DNA of 17,374 nt from Deltaproteobacteria bacterium (GTDB lineage Bacteria; Desulfobacterota; DSM-4660; Desulfatiglandales; B25-G16): contig JAFDHR010000017.1 in the NCBI GenBank assembly GCA_019308645.1, positions 1 through 17,374 on the forward strand, given 5' to 3'. Position 1 is the first letter of the stretch. Each line of letters starts with the position of its first letter. Shown piece after piece: positions 1 to 7,224 of this stretch. The position numbers and the translations under genes were made by a program. A model generated the notes under the pieces. It worked only from the letters and a program-made list of their open reading frames with translations. It was not told the DNA's origin and searched no databases.

Positions 1-159
1 GGATATTTTAGTAAACTTATGAAATCACTACTGCTTGGCCATTTTTAGGGGTACCTCTCCCTTGATAAACAATCTTGCTTTCTTTTTTTTAACCCACTTT
101 CAGATATCCAGAGTTGGGAGATCGGTGATTAAAAATAAGTAACGAGTAGTAGATTTTTG

Positions 160-188
160 TTGAGGTTTATTCCAATTTGGAATATTTT
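160..188 (+). promoter_or_regulatory. Possible promoter with palindromic operator upstream of the PadR remnant
   Basis: A weak sigma-70-like pair, TTGAGG (160-165) and TATTTT (183-188), is spaced by 17 bases. The spacer contains the perfect palindrome TTCCAATTTGGAA (170-182). An operator between the -35 and -10 boxes is a common place for an autoregulating repressor. The palindrome does not match the ATGT-N8-ACAT consensus known for classical PadR. Functional assignment is inference only. Confidence 0.25.
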
Positions 189-214
189 AAAAAGGAATAA
201 AATATCTGTCCAAT

Positions 215-375
215 ATGAGCTTTAAATCATCACCAGAATATGCCTTACTTGGGGTTCTCATGACCGACCCCAAACATGGTTATGAGATTTGGCTACTTTT
301 CATCCAAAATGAACCAATTCTGGCATCTAAGCATAAACCAGGTGTATGCCTTATTGAATTTGAAAATATCGTATC
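215..375 (+). pseudogene. Remnant of a PadR-family transcriptional regulator (frameshifted, truncated)
   Basis: The first 25 residues (MSFKSSPEYALLGVLMTDPK, then HGYEIW) are the start of a PadR winged-helix domain, whose usual form is YALLGLLAEGPKHGYEL. From about 312 the family signal moves to the next frame, where FWHLSINQVYALLNLK is read and matches the PadR recognition-helix pattern fWhls-qlYalLkrLe. The gene therefore carries a frameshift between about 295 and 312 (net +1 or -2). PadR similarity stops near 375, where a foldback element begins, and nothing C-terminal can be recognised beyond it. PadR proteins normally run to 100-180 residues and repress stress or efflux genes; this copy cannot make one. 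The 131-residue open frame running to 610 is an artefact of reading into the repeat. Confidence 0.7.
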
Positions 376-672
376 TGCTCAATTAATTAAGGAAGGGCAT
401 GGGTGTCTTTTTTTGTTATGCCCTTCTAATAGGGCGCCTTGCCATGTCGTTTCAAAATTGGGTAATAGCCTCTCGGCCCTGAGCCTGTCGAGAGCCTCCA
501 GGTCGAACGACTCGAGGCCGAAGGGCAACTTGGCCTTAGAATCATATGATCCGTCTATATTACCTAATTTTGAAACGACCACTAATCTTAAGTTATATTT
601 AAGGGTATAAGCAAAAAAAGATACTCATGCCCTAAAGAAGCAATAAATTTCCACAGGATTTTGAGCAATTAC
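376..672. mobile_element. Nested foldback (MITE-like) element truncating the PadR gene
   Basis: Several nested inverted repeats are visible. The outermost ends are TGCTCAA (376-382) and TTGAGCA (661-667). Next is an imperfect arm of about 40 bases (392-433) that pairs with 595-636; both contain an agggcatg(g/a)gt(g/a)tc motif followed by a T7 tract. Then come 22-base arms, 446-467 and 558-579, matching at 21 of 22 positions and beginning GTCGTTTCAAAATT. The centre (about 470-525) is a GC-richer palindromic core containing CCCTGAGCCTGTCGAGAG and CGAGGCCGAAGGGC, similar to a palindrome found scattered in many bacterial genomes. No transposase is encoded, so mobility would need a partner enzyme elsewhere. 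Part of its right end (619-672) recurs inverted at 4853-4906. Confidence 0.65.
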
Positions 673-895
673 AAAATCGTGAATATCTTCTCAATATTTC
701 GGGATTTTATATGCATAATTTAGAAAGGACTATTTTGCCACTAAATATTACCCGTAATATTAAGAAGATGCAATCGCAACAGTTCTGCCAAAATTTTAGA
801 TTTTTTTCTCTTGTCTATTGTGTCTATTGTGTTAAATAAATATCTTATACGTGCCTAAAATTGCAGGTGAGCTAAAGATACAATGATTTAATTCA

Positions 896-924
896 TTAAC
901 CTTAGACACTTTTACACATATAAT
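896..924 (+). promoter_or_regulatory. Putative lgt promoter giving a near-leaderless transcript
   Basis: TTAACC (896-901) and a perfect TATAAT (919-924) are separated by 17 bases. A start point 6-7 bases after the -10 box falls at about 931, only some 5 bases before the lgt ATG at 936. No Shine-Dalgarno sequence is visible before that ATG, which agrees with a leaderless or near-leaderless mRNA. The rest of 673-895 is AT-rich and holds only a tandem tgtctattg doublet; I see no gene there. Confidence 0.4.
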
Positions 925-935
925 TTATACCCATA

Positions 936-1775
936 ATGCTACATTATCCAACAATAAATCCAACAATAATAAAAATTGGCCCCCTTCAGATACGTTGGTA
1001 TGGAGTCATGTATATCCTTGCCTTTCTGGCCTCTTATTTTCTAGTAAAATATCAAATAAGAAAAAAAAAGTTATCTATCGATATAAACACAGTAAATGAT
1101 CTTTTTTTATTTCTGATAATCGGCCTTATTATTGGCGCACGCCTCGGCTATGTTGTATTTTACAATCTTCCTTTTTATCTCAGTCATCCATTAACACTGT
1201 TTGCCGTATGGGAAGGAGGGATGTCCTTTCATGGCGGATTAATAGGCATTGTCTTCTCCGGCCTCATTTTCGTAAAAAAACACAAAGCCAGTTTCTGGGA
1301 ATTTGCTGATCTTATTTCTGTCACTGCTCCTATCGGGTTAGGTCTTGGAAGGCTTGGTAACTTTATTAATGCAGAGCTCTATGGTAGAGTCACTAATCTC
1401 CCCTGGGGCATGATCTTTCCATCAGGTGGAGTTCTTCCAAGGCATCCCTCTCAATTGTACGAGTTGTTCCTTGAAGGGATTCTCCTGTTTATAGTTCTGT
1501 GGTGGATAAAGGATTTCCATTTTAAAAAAGGAACAGTTTTCTGTTTATTTCTCATCCTTTATAGCATCTTCCGTTTTTTTATCGAGTTCTTCCGAGAACC
1601 AGATCCACAGCTTGGCTTTATCTTTCCTTTTATAACCATGGGCCAGATTCTTTCTGTCTTTATGTTTATCTTGGGCTTGATCTTGCTTTATTTCAGACCT
1701 GAAAAGAGAAAAGCTACTGTAACCACTCAAAGTTCCAGGGCTCATGGTACGCGGTTAAAAAATGATGAAGATTGA
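936..1775 (+). CDS. lgt: Prolipoprotein diacylglyceryl transferase Lgt
   Basis: Lgt transfers diacylglycerol from phosphatidylglycerol to the lipobox cysteine of prelipoproteins, the first step of lipoprotein maturation at the inner membrane. The 279-residue product has normal family length and about seven hydrophobic segments. Family motifs are visible: GGMSFHGGLIG at about 94-104, with His99 matching the essential His103 of E. coli; GRLGNFINAELYG at 138-150, with Arg139 and Asn142 matching the lipid-binding Arg143 and Asn146; HPSQLYE at 170-176; and FREPD at 219-223. The tail after about residue 255 is basic and hydrophilic. The ATG at 936 lacks a ribosome-binding site but sits just behind a good -10 box. 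Four predicted Lgt substrates (LptM-like protein, LptE, Pal, CpoB) are encoded in this window. A GC-rich hairpin (1777-1792) follows directly after the stop. Confidence 0.97.
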   Translation: MLHYPTINPTIIKIGPLQIRWYGVMYILAFLASYFLVKYQIRKKKLSIDINTVNDLFLFLIIGLIIGARLGYVVFYNLPFYLSHPLTLFAVWEGGMSFHGGLIGIVFSGLIFVKKHKASFWEFADLISVTAPIGLGLGRLGNFINAELYGRVTNLPWGMIFPSGGVLPRHPSQLYELFLEGILLFIVLWWIKDFHFKKGTVFCLFLILYSIFRFFIEFFREPDPQLGFIFPFITMGQILSVFMFILGLILLYFRPEKRKATVTTQSSRAHGTRLKNDED

Positions 1776-2045
1776 ATCCCGCCCCGGCGGGAAAGATATT
1801 GAGGTCTGGCCACCTGCCGAGAGGAAGTTTCGGGGTCATTTACTGAGGAGTCAAGCACAAGATGCTGACGGATCATTGATGCATCAACTATTTTAAAAAA
1901 TCTGCCCGTCGTCTGGAAGGCGTGTCCGTCTGGCGGTTATGAAGAGCACAAAGTAGCCAATCCCGATTTTATCGGGAAACCTCGAACCCCGCCTGGAACG
2001 ATATAATCAGGGCAGGCGGGCGTAAACCTGACAACCCAGGTAGCT
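1776..2045. repeat. GC-rich, hairpin-rich spacer between lgt and lptD
   Basis: This spacer is visibly richer in G and C than the flanking genes and holds several inverted repeats. They are TCCCGCC/GGCGGGA (1777-1792), a perfect 12-base palindrome TTGATGCATCAA (1876-1887), TCCCGAT/ATCGGGA with a 3-base loop (1961-1977), and CCCGCCTG/CAGGCGGG (1988-1995 with 2013-2020). The CCCGAT...ATCGGG hairpin resembles the core at 16644-16670. I do not recognise a riboswitch class or known RNA. It may be a repeat cluster or a structured 5' leader of lptD. Confidence 0.4.
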
Positions 2046-2078
2046 GTGTTCATTCCCTTAATTCAAAAACAGGACTTA

Positions 2079-4436
2079 ATGTTTCAGAATAAACCGCGGG
2101 ACAAATGCCGCCTTTTTGGTTACAGATGGATGAGACCCTATATCCTATCATCAGGATCCTTCTGTAACACCTACAGTACCATTTGCGACCTTTTCCTTGC
2201 TTTCGTCATCCTACTTTCAATTCCTGCGTATTCTTTGGCAGAGAATAGAAATCAACTTCTCACCAATGATCCTAAAAAACCATGGCATATTGTTGCAGAC
2301 GAAATAAATTATGACGATAAAGCTGGCTACTATATTGGAAAAGGTAATGTAATGATCACCAAAGAGGATAAAAAACTTACTGCTGCTTTTATCCGTTTTG
2401 ATCAAAAAACTATGAAGGTATATGCAAAAGGCCATGTGATCATGACAGCAGGAGAAGATACCCTGACTGGAACAAGCATGGAGATGAATTTAGAGGCAGA
2501 GACTGGAACTATATATAATGGAACCATTTTTATCAAAGAAAACCATTTTTATATAAAAGGCGATAAAATTCAAAAAATTGGCAAAGATTCATATGCTGTC
2601 GACAAGGCCAGCATTACAACATGTGACAGCGACAAACCGGCATGGAAGATAACCGGAAGAAATCTTAAGGTTACAATAGAAGGCTACGGTTTTGTAAAGC
2701 ATGCTGCTCTATGGGCAAAAAAAGTGCCTGTTTTATACACTCCTTTCCTTTTTTTTCCTGCAAAATTAAAGCGCCAATCTGGCTTACTACCACCACGGAT
2801 TGGGTATTCAGATCGAAAATGGGAAGAATATATCCAGCCTTTTTACTGGGCAATAAATGAAAGCTCAGATGCCACATTCTATCTACACCATATGGGACGT
2901 CGTGGAGAAAACCTCGGCTTGGAATACCGTTATGTTTTAGACGAAAGCTCAAAAGGGACCCTGATGTTCGACTTTCTCGATGACAAGAAGGTGGATGATG
3001 GTACACCAAGTTCAAAAGACTGGGCATTTGAAAATGTCACTGGATCTCGCCCAAATGCTGACCGCTATTGGTTTAGAATGAAGCACGATCAGTCAATGCC
3101 ATTTGATTTCTCTCTAAAACTTGACATAGATGTTGTAAGCGACCAGGATTACCTTCATGAATTTAAGGGCGGATACACAGGGTTTGATAAAACAGATAAG
3201 TATTTTCACAAAACATTCGGCAGGGACCTCGATGAGTATGATGATCCGGTAAGGATTAACAGACTGAATCTAAGCAGAAGCTGGACTAATTATAACCTGA
3301 ATGCTGGAGTACGCTGGTATGACGATGTCATAGCCCGGCGCCAAGGGGGTACGGATACTACCTTGCAGAAACTCCCGTTTATCGAATTTAATGCTTCAAA
3401 GCAGCGGCTTTTAAATAACCTTTCTTATTTTGATCTCAACTCTGAATATACGTACTTTTTCAGGGAAGATGGCACAAAAGGCCACCGGGTTGATGTATAT
3501 CCTCGGCTCTATCTACCATTAAGATATAAACATTATTTCACTTTTGAGCCTTCTTTTGGTGTGCGAGAAACCGCCTGGCGTATTAATGAAGACGAAACTA
3601 CCTCTGCGGAAAATGATTGGAAATTGCATAGGGAACTATATGATGTAAGGCTAGATCTTTCCACAGAACTCTTTCATATATACCGTTTAAACGGCAAAGG
3701 CATCGACAAGATCAAGCATTCTATAAGGCCTCAGATTGTTTACGACTACATACCTGATGACCCGGATCTATCCTTGTATCCTAATTTTGAAGAGGAAATA
3801 GACCGAATAGAGAAAAAAAATTTGGTTACCTATTCAATCACAAACACGTTTACATCAAAATCGAAAAAACATACAGTAGAAAGGGACGAGCATCAGAAAA
3901 GTGAATATAACGAGCCGAGTTACATCTATCGTGAGTTTTGGCGTTTTAAGCTTGAGCAGAGCTATGACATCAACGAGGCAAAAGAAGATAACCCAGAGGG
4001 CTGGGCAAACAATCAGGAGAAACGGCCTTTTTCTCCAATATACGGCGAACTTGAGCTTGCCCCGAGTAACTATTTTTCCATGCAGGCTGATGCTGAATGG
4101 TGCCAGTATGAAGATGACTTTCTATCGCATAACGTTGCGGTAAACATGTCGGATACGCGCGGGGACAGGATATTTGTTGAACACCGGTACACAAGAAATT
4201 CAAGTAGATCTATTTATACAGATTTACTTCTGAAAATATCAGATAGTCTCTCTGCTTATTCAAATTACGAGCGCAATCTCTATGACAGGAAAAGAATCAA
4301 ATCCAGCCTTGGCTTTTTATATAAAGCTCAGTGCTGGTCAATAGATGTAAGCTACACACATGAGGGAGATGACCGTAGATATACATTTATGATAAACCTT
4401 TTCGGCCTTGGGGGATTAGGTGGCGACATTGATTGA
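2079..4436 (+). CDS. lptD: LPS-assembly outer-membrane protein LptD
   Basis: LptD is the outer-membrane beta-barrel that, with LptE plugged inside, inserts lipopolysaccharide into the outer leaflet. Counting from the upstream GTG at 2046, a hydrophobic signal segment lies at about 46-65, ending in SIPAYSLA before AENRN. The periplasmic OstA/LptA-like jellyroll spans about 80-190 (WHIVADEINYDDKAGYYIGKG). The LptD signature LWAKKVPVLYTPFLFFP with GLLPPRIGYS follows at 222-255. A long beta-barrel region rich in alternating aromatic residues runs to the end, which is glycine-rich (GLGGLGGDID). At 785 residues it has normal length. The start is uncertain: GTG 2046 (AGGT upstream), ATG 2079 (AGGA four bases upstream; used here) and ATG 2130 are in frame. 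ATG 2130 gives the most compact signal peptide. The partner gene lptE lies about 580 bases downstream. Confidence 0.95.
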   Translation: MFQNKPRDKCRLFGYRWMRPYILSSGSFCNTYSTICDLFLAFVILLSIPAYSLAENRNQLLTNDPKKPWHIVADEINYDDKAGYYIGKGNVMITKEDKKLTAAFIRFDQKTMKVYAKGHVIMTAGEDTLTGTSMEMNLEAETGTIYNGTIFIKENHFYIKGDKIQKIGKDSYAVDKASITTCDSDKPAWKITGRNLKVTIEGYGFVKHAALWAKKVPVLYTPFLFFPAKLKRQSGLLPPRIGYSDRKWEEYIQPFYWAINESSDATFYLHHMGRRGENLGLEYRYVLDESSKGTLMFDFLDDKKVDDGTPSSKDWAFENVTGSRPNADRYWFRMKHDQSMPFDFSLKLDIDVVSDQDYLHEFKGGYTGFDKTDKYFHKTFGRDLDEYDDPVRINRLNLSRSWTNYNLNAGVRWYDDVIARRQGGTDTTLQKLPFIEFNASKQRLLNNLSYFDLNSEYTYFFREDGTKGHRVDVYPRLYLPLRYKHYFTFEPSFGVRETAWRINEDETTSAENDWKLHRELYDVRLDLSTELFHIYRLNGKGIDKIKHSIRPQIVYDYIPDDPDLSLYPNFEEEIDRIEKKNLVTYSITNTFTSKSKKHTVERDEHQKSEYNEPSYIYREFWRFKLEQSYDINEAKEDNPEGWANNQEKRPFSPIYGELELAPSNYFSMQADAEWCQYEDDFLSHNVAVNMSDTRGDRIFVEHRYTRNSSRSIYTDLLLKISDSLSAYSNYERNLYDRKRIKSSLGFLYKAQCWSIDVSYTHEGDDRRYTFMINLFGLGGLGGDID

Positions 4437-4482
4437 AGGATGCCGTGTGGAACATCCTTTTGAAAGCAAGGAGTAGCGGTCT

Positions 4483-4974
4483 ATGTATACTATAAGAAAC
4501 CGAAAAAAGTTGTATAAAAGTTTCACTACACATTTAATCTTACACTTTTCAATCCTAATTACCTTTGCCTTATTGGTATTAGGTTGTGGTAAAAAGGCGC
4601 CACCTGTGCCCCCCCGTGAAAAAAAACCTCCCGCAGTCAATGACTTGAGCACAAGCATAGATGGTGATACACTCAAACTAACCTGGACTATTCCTAAGGA
4701 AAAAGGCAGGATTATGCCTGACTTGTCTGGTTTCATTGTTTATAGATCAAAAATGCTACTGCCAGATTCTGATTGCGAGGTTTGCCCGGTGCCATTTAAG
4801 CGTGTTGCTGATATTCTCACCAAAGTAAGTGCTTCTGGATATATAAAAAAGGGTAATTGCTCAAAATCCTGTGGAAATTTATTGCTTTGTTAGGGCAGGG
4901 GTATCTATGAGGTAACTGGTTATGGAAAAGGAATCATACACAGCAACTCAAATTATGTGGCTCTAATCTATTAA
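4483..4974 (+). pseudogene. LptM-like/FN3-like lipoprotein gene, interrupted by a repeat fragment
   Basis: The N-terminus is a lipoprotein signal peptide ending in LVLGC (Cys35). It is followed by GKKAPPVPP, which resembles the C-G-x-K-G-P-x-x-x-P start of the short lipoprotein LptM (YifL). A fibronectin-III-like stretch follows (VNDLSTSIDGDTLKLTWT, then SGFIVYRS, then FKRVADI). The open frame stops at a TAG at 4891-4893. The same frame resumes right after it with YEVTGYGKGIIHSNS and ends at TAA 4972-4974, which looks like the final strands of the FN3 fold. The sequence between (4853-4906) is a copy of repeat DNA also found at 619-672, so coding sequence appears to have been replaced by repeat. 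A short 135-residue lipoprotein may still be made. A weak hairpin (4436-4459) lies between lptD and this gene. Its position between lptD and lptE suggests a role in LPS-translocon assembly, which is inference. Confidence 0.7.
4853..4906. repeat. 54-nt copy of the 619-672 repeat end, inverted, inside the lipoprotein gene
   Basis: Positions 4853-4887 match the reverse complement of 638-672 at all 35 positions (starting GTAATTGCTCAAAATCC). Positions 4888-4906 match the reverse complement of 619-637 at 15 of 19. The stretch contributes a TAG codon in the lipoprotein frame. The foldback arms and core present in the first copy are absent here, so this is either a solo end or a deletion derivative. 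Confidence 0.75.
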
Positions 4975-5014
4975 TGAGGGTAATATTTATTCACTATTTA
5001 ATGTGTACAGGAAA

Positions 5015-5539
5015 ATGTTGTTTCTAAAAAGACGTAACATCTGGATAATCCTTTTCCTTCCGATATTTTTTTCGGCCTGTGGATACAGTTTCACAGGTGG
5101 TGGAAGTTTTCCGGCCGGGATAAAGAGTATCTGTGTACTGACTCTTGAAAACCGTACCTCTGAAACCGGAGCTGAGAATATATTTACAAATGACCTCATT
5201 TATGAAGTCACAAGGGACGACAAAGTTGTTTTAACAACCAAAGACAGGGCTGATGCCCTCCTATCCGGCATAATTCAATCCATGAGCATTGAGACAATCT
5301 CCCGAAAAGGGGCGCACTCCTCCCATTCTCTTGAAAGGCGGGTTACAGTTGCAGTTAATTTACAATTAACAGATCCCGATGGCAGGGTAATTTGGTCTGC
5401 AAAGGATGTTTCTGCAAACGAAGCCTATGATGTGATGCCGGACAAGCTGGCAACTGAACAAAAAAAGAGGGATGCCATTTCAGCTCTTTCAAAAAGGCTT
5501 GCGGAAAAGTGTTATGCTCGCATAACAGAAGATTTTTAA
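5015..5539 (+). CDS. lptE: LPS-assembly lipoprotein LptE
   Basis: LptE is the outer-membrane lipoprotein that folds and plugs the LptD barrel and binds LPS. A hydrophobic signal peptide ends in the lipobox FFSAC, followed by the family hallmark CGYSFTGGGSFPAGIKSI. The alpha/beta body contains VLTLENRTSETGAENIFTND, the beta strands DALLSGIIQSM and RVTVAVNLQLTDPDGRVIWS, and a C-terminal helix AISALSKRLAEKCYARI. The length of about 175 residues is typical. The start is either ATG 5015, with AGGA three bases upstream, or an in-frame GTG at 5003 with no nearby ribosome-binding site; ATG is preferred. It probably belonged to one transcription unit with lptD and the broken lipoprotein gene. Its stop codon lies in a hairpin shared with the convergent folC gene. 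Confidence 0.9.
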   Translation: MLFLKRRNIWIILFLPIFFSACGYSFTGGGSFPAGIKSICVLTLENRTSETGAENIFTNDLIYEVTRDDKVVLTTKDRADALLSGIIQSMSIETISRKGAHSSHSLERRVTVAVNLQLTDPDGRVIWSAKDVSANEAYDVMPDKLATEQKKRDAISALSKRLAEKCYARITEDF

Positions 5540-5565
5540 GGGATTTTTTAGAAACTCCCTAAAAA
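5533..5565. terminator. Possible bidirectional terminator between lptE and folC
   Basis: TTTTTAAGGGA (5533-5543) pairs, with one bulged base, with TCCCTAAAAA (5556-5565) around a 12-base loop. The A/T-rich outer arms give a U-tract on either strand, as expected between convergent genes. The G/C part of the stem is short, so strength is uncertain. The lptE TAA lies inside it. Confidence 0.35.
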
Positions 5566-5613
5566 CTTGGTTTAGCAATTCAATCGTCAATCCCCCTTCT
5601 TGGTTTCAGAGGT

Positions 5614-6915
5614 TCAAATATCCTCACGCGGGTAGCGTATAGGGTCAAGATATGATTTTGCCTCACCAACGGTAAAAAGAGAGCCTGTAATCAATATCAA
5701 ATCCTTTTTATCAGCCAAATCCCTGGCCCTCTCAATAGCTGTCGATAAAGGAATCTTGACCTCTCCATCTTTTTTAAATTTTTTTGCTATGTCCATTATA
5801 TGCTGGGGATTCGCTGCCCTGTAATAGGTCGGTCGAGTGTAGATTACCTTGTGTGCCAGTGGTACAATCTCAGCAAGGATATGTTTAATATCCTTATCTT
5901 CCATAATACCCACAACCAAAATAAGTCTTTTGAAATCAAAATCTCGCCCGATTGAGTGAGCAAGAGATCTCATGGCTGATGGATTATGTGCCCCATCAAG
6001 GATAATGGTGGGATGTGAGGAAACCTCCTCTAACCTGCCAGGCCACAGAGTATCTGCAAGGCCTTTTTGAATAGCCTCATCTGATACAGTAATCCTCTTT
6101 CTCTTGAGTATCTCCAAAGCCAACAAGGCTACAGCGGCATTTTTGTACTGGAATCTCCCCTTAAGGCCAACCTTGAGATTCCTGAATCTATCCTGTAATC
6201 CATAATACCCTACAAGGCCTGATGGTAATCTTCGATAGCGAGCATGCTGCCCTACCCTCCAGAAAGGTGCACCTTTCTTCTTACACAGAGACTCAAACAG
6301 TTTGACTACAGGAGGCTGATTGACCGCTGTTACCAGGTCAATTTCTTTCTTTATGATACCCCCTTTTTCTTTTGCAATATCAATGATGGTATCGCCCAAG
6401 AAATGCTGGTGGTCCAAGCCAATAGTAGTAATAATAGACACCATTGGCTCGATAACATTGGTGGCATCGAGCCGTCCCCCCATTCCTGCTTCGATAATAG
6501 CAATATCAACCGATTCACGGAAAAAATAGAGCAGTGTCATTGCAGTAGTGAATTCAAAAAAGGTGGGGGGTTCTGTATGGCTCATTACCCCTTTTACTTC
6601 CCTGATAAGTGATGCTGCAGTGTCTTTTGAAATAGCCTCCCTGTTGATTCGAAACCTTTCAGTGAAACTGACTAAATGGGGTGAGGTATAGAAACCGACT
6701 TTTAGGCCTGCCTGCATCAATATTGACTCCAGTATAGCTCCTACAGATCCCTTGCCATTAGTACCAGCAATATGGATATATCTCTGGTTACGGTGAGGAT
6801 TTCCAAAGGCCTTTAAAAGATTAGTTGTTTTTGAAAGGCCAAATTTAATCCCATATTTCTGGAGACCAAATAGCCACGAAACCGATTCTTTATAGGAAAC
6901 ATTGGTGTTTTTCAT
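5614..6915 (-). CDS. folC: Bifunctional folylpolyglutamate synthase/dihydrofolate synthase FolC
   Basis: FolC is an ATP-dependent Mur-ligase-family enzyme that joins dihydropteroate to glutamate and adds further glutamates to folates in the cytoplasm. Counted from the upstream GTG at 6936, the P-loop GTNGKGS is at 58-64, with TSPHLVSFTERFRIN at 84-98. The signature EAGMGGRLDATN is at 149-160, GLDHQHFLGDT at 173-183, and IAKEKGGIIK at 187-196 (the family usually has EKAGI). The C-terminal ligase domain includes LDGAHNPSAM and VVGIMEDKD. Length is normal. Two starts are in frame, GTG 6936 and ATG 6915; neither has a clear ribosome-binding site, and the ATG is chosen because it precedes the usual first helix closely. 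The gene stands alone, divergent from namZ and convergent with lptE. Confidence 0.95.
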   Translation of the reverse strand: MKNTNVSYKESVSWLFGLQKYGIKFGLSKTTNLLKAFGNPHRNQRYIHIAGTNGKGSVGAILESILMQAGLKVGFYTSPHLVSFTERFRINREAISKDTAASLIREVKGVMSHTEPPTFFEFTTAMTLLYFFRESVDIAIIEAGMGGRLDATNVIEPMVSIITTIGLDHQHFLGDTIIDIAKEKGGIIKKEIDLVTAVNQPPVVKLFESLCKKKGAPFWRVGQHARYRRLPSGLVGYYGLQDRFRNLKVGLKGRFQYKNAAVALLALEILKRKRITVSDEAIQKGLADTLWPGRLEEVSSHPTIILDGAHNPSAMRSLAHSIGRDFDFKRLILVVGIMEDKDIKHILAEIVPLAHKVIYTRPTYYRAANPQHIMDIAKKFKKDGEVKIPLSTAIERARDLADKKDLILITGSLFTVGEAKSYLDPIRYPREDI

Positions 6916-7016
6916 GTCTTTCGCTTGACTTACCACTCATCAGTTATAAAATGGACAACATCAATGAATACTCTTGCTTCTCAAAGGTTTGGCTGAGCAT
7001 AGCAGTATTTTATATT

Positions 7017-7139
7017 GTATAAGTCCAGCCACCAAGTCTCAAAGGCACAAAGAAATGATTATGTTTCTTATTAAAAATGATATTTAACGAATTATATTAT
7101 AATCTTGGTGACTTGGTGTCTTTGTGGCTGAACTATTAC
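7017..7139. repeat. Foldback repeat between folC and namZ
   Basis: An imperfect inverted repeat pairs CCAGCCACCAAGTCTC and the following bases (7025-7053) with the segment 7102-7132, which ends TCTTTGTGGCTGAA. The AT-rich loop is about 48 bases. The right end, GTGGCTGAACTATTAC (7124-7139), nearly matches the end of the repeat at 16567-16716, so both belong to one repeat family. The remaining spacer (6937-7016 and 7140-7224) shows no gene. Both divergent genes must draw their promoters from this region. Confidence 0.55.
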
Positions 7140-7224
7140 CTTATGTTGAATGATAAATATTACTAAAATGTACATGGAGACACAATCTATATTTCGTATT
7201 AATGATTAATTAAAAGGGGGGATA

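Noticed and set aside
28..128. A 33-codon open stretch on the - strand reading WISESGLKKKKARLF, then IKGEVPLKMAKQ and a stop, which looks like a protein C-terminus.
   Set aside because: It has no start codon or upstream frame, sits at the window edge, and matches no family I recognise. It may be a remnant but cannot be supported as a gene.
379..582. A 67-codon - strand open frame inside the foldback element.
   Set aside because: It lies wholly within inverted-repeat arms and the palindromic core, so its openness follows from the repeat. There is no ribosome-binding site and no recognisable motif.
1776..2045. Considered a cobalamin, SAM, Moco or c-di-GMP riboswitch upstream of lptD.
   Set aside because: None of the conserved core motifs of these classes could be placed with confidence, and the hairpins resemble repeat palindromes found elsewhere in the window.
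4891..4893. In-frame TAG in the lipoprotein gene as a possible pyrrolysine codon, since some Desulfobacterota use pyrrolysine.
   Set aside because: The TAG falls inside repeat-derived sequence rather than a conserved site, and pyrrolysine is known mainly in methylamine methyltransferases. A plain stop from the repeat is simpler.
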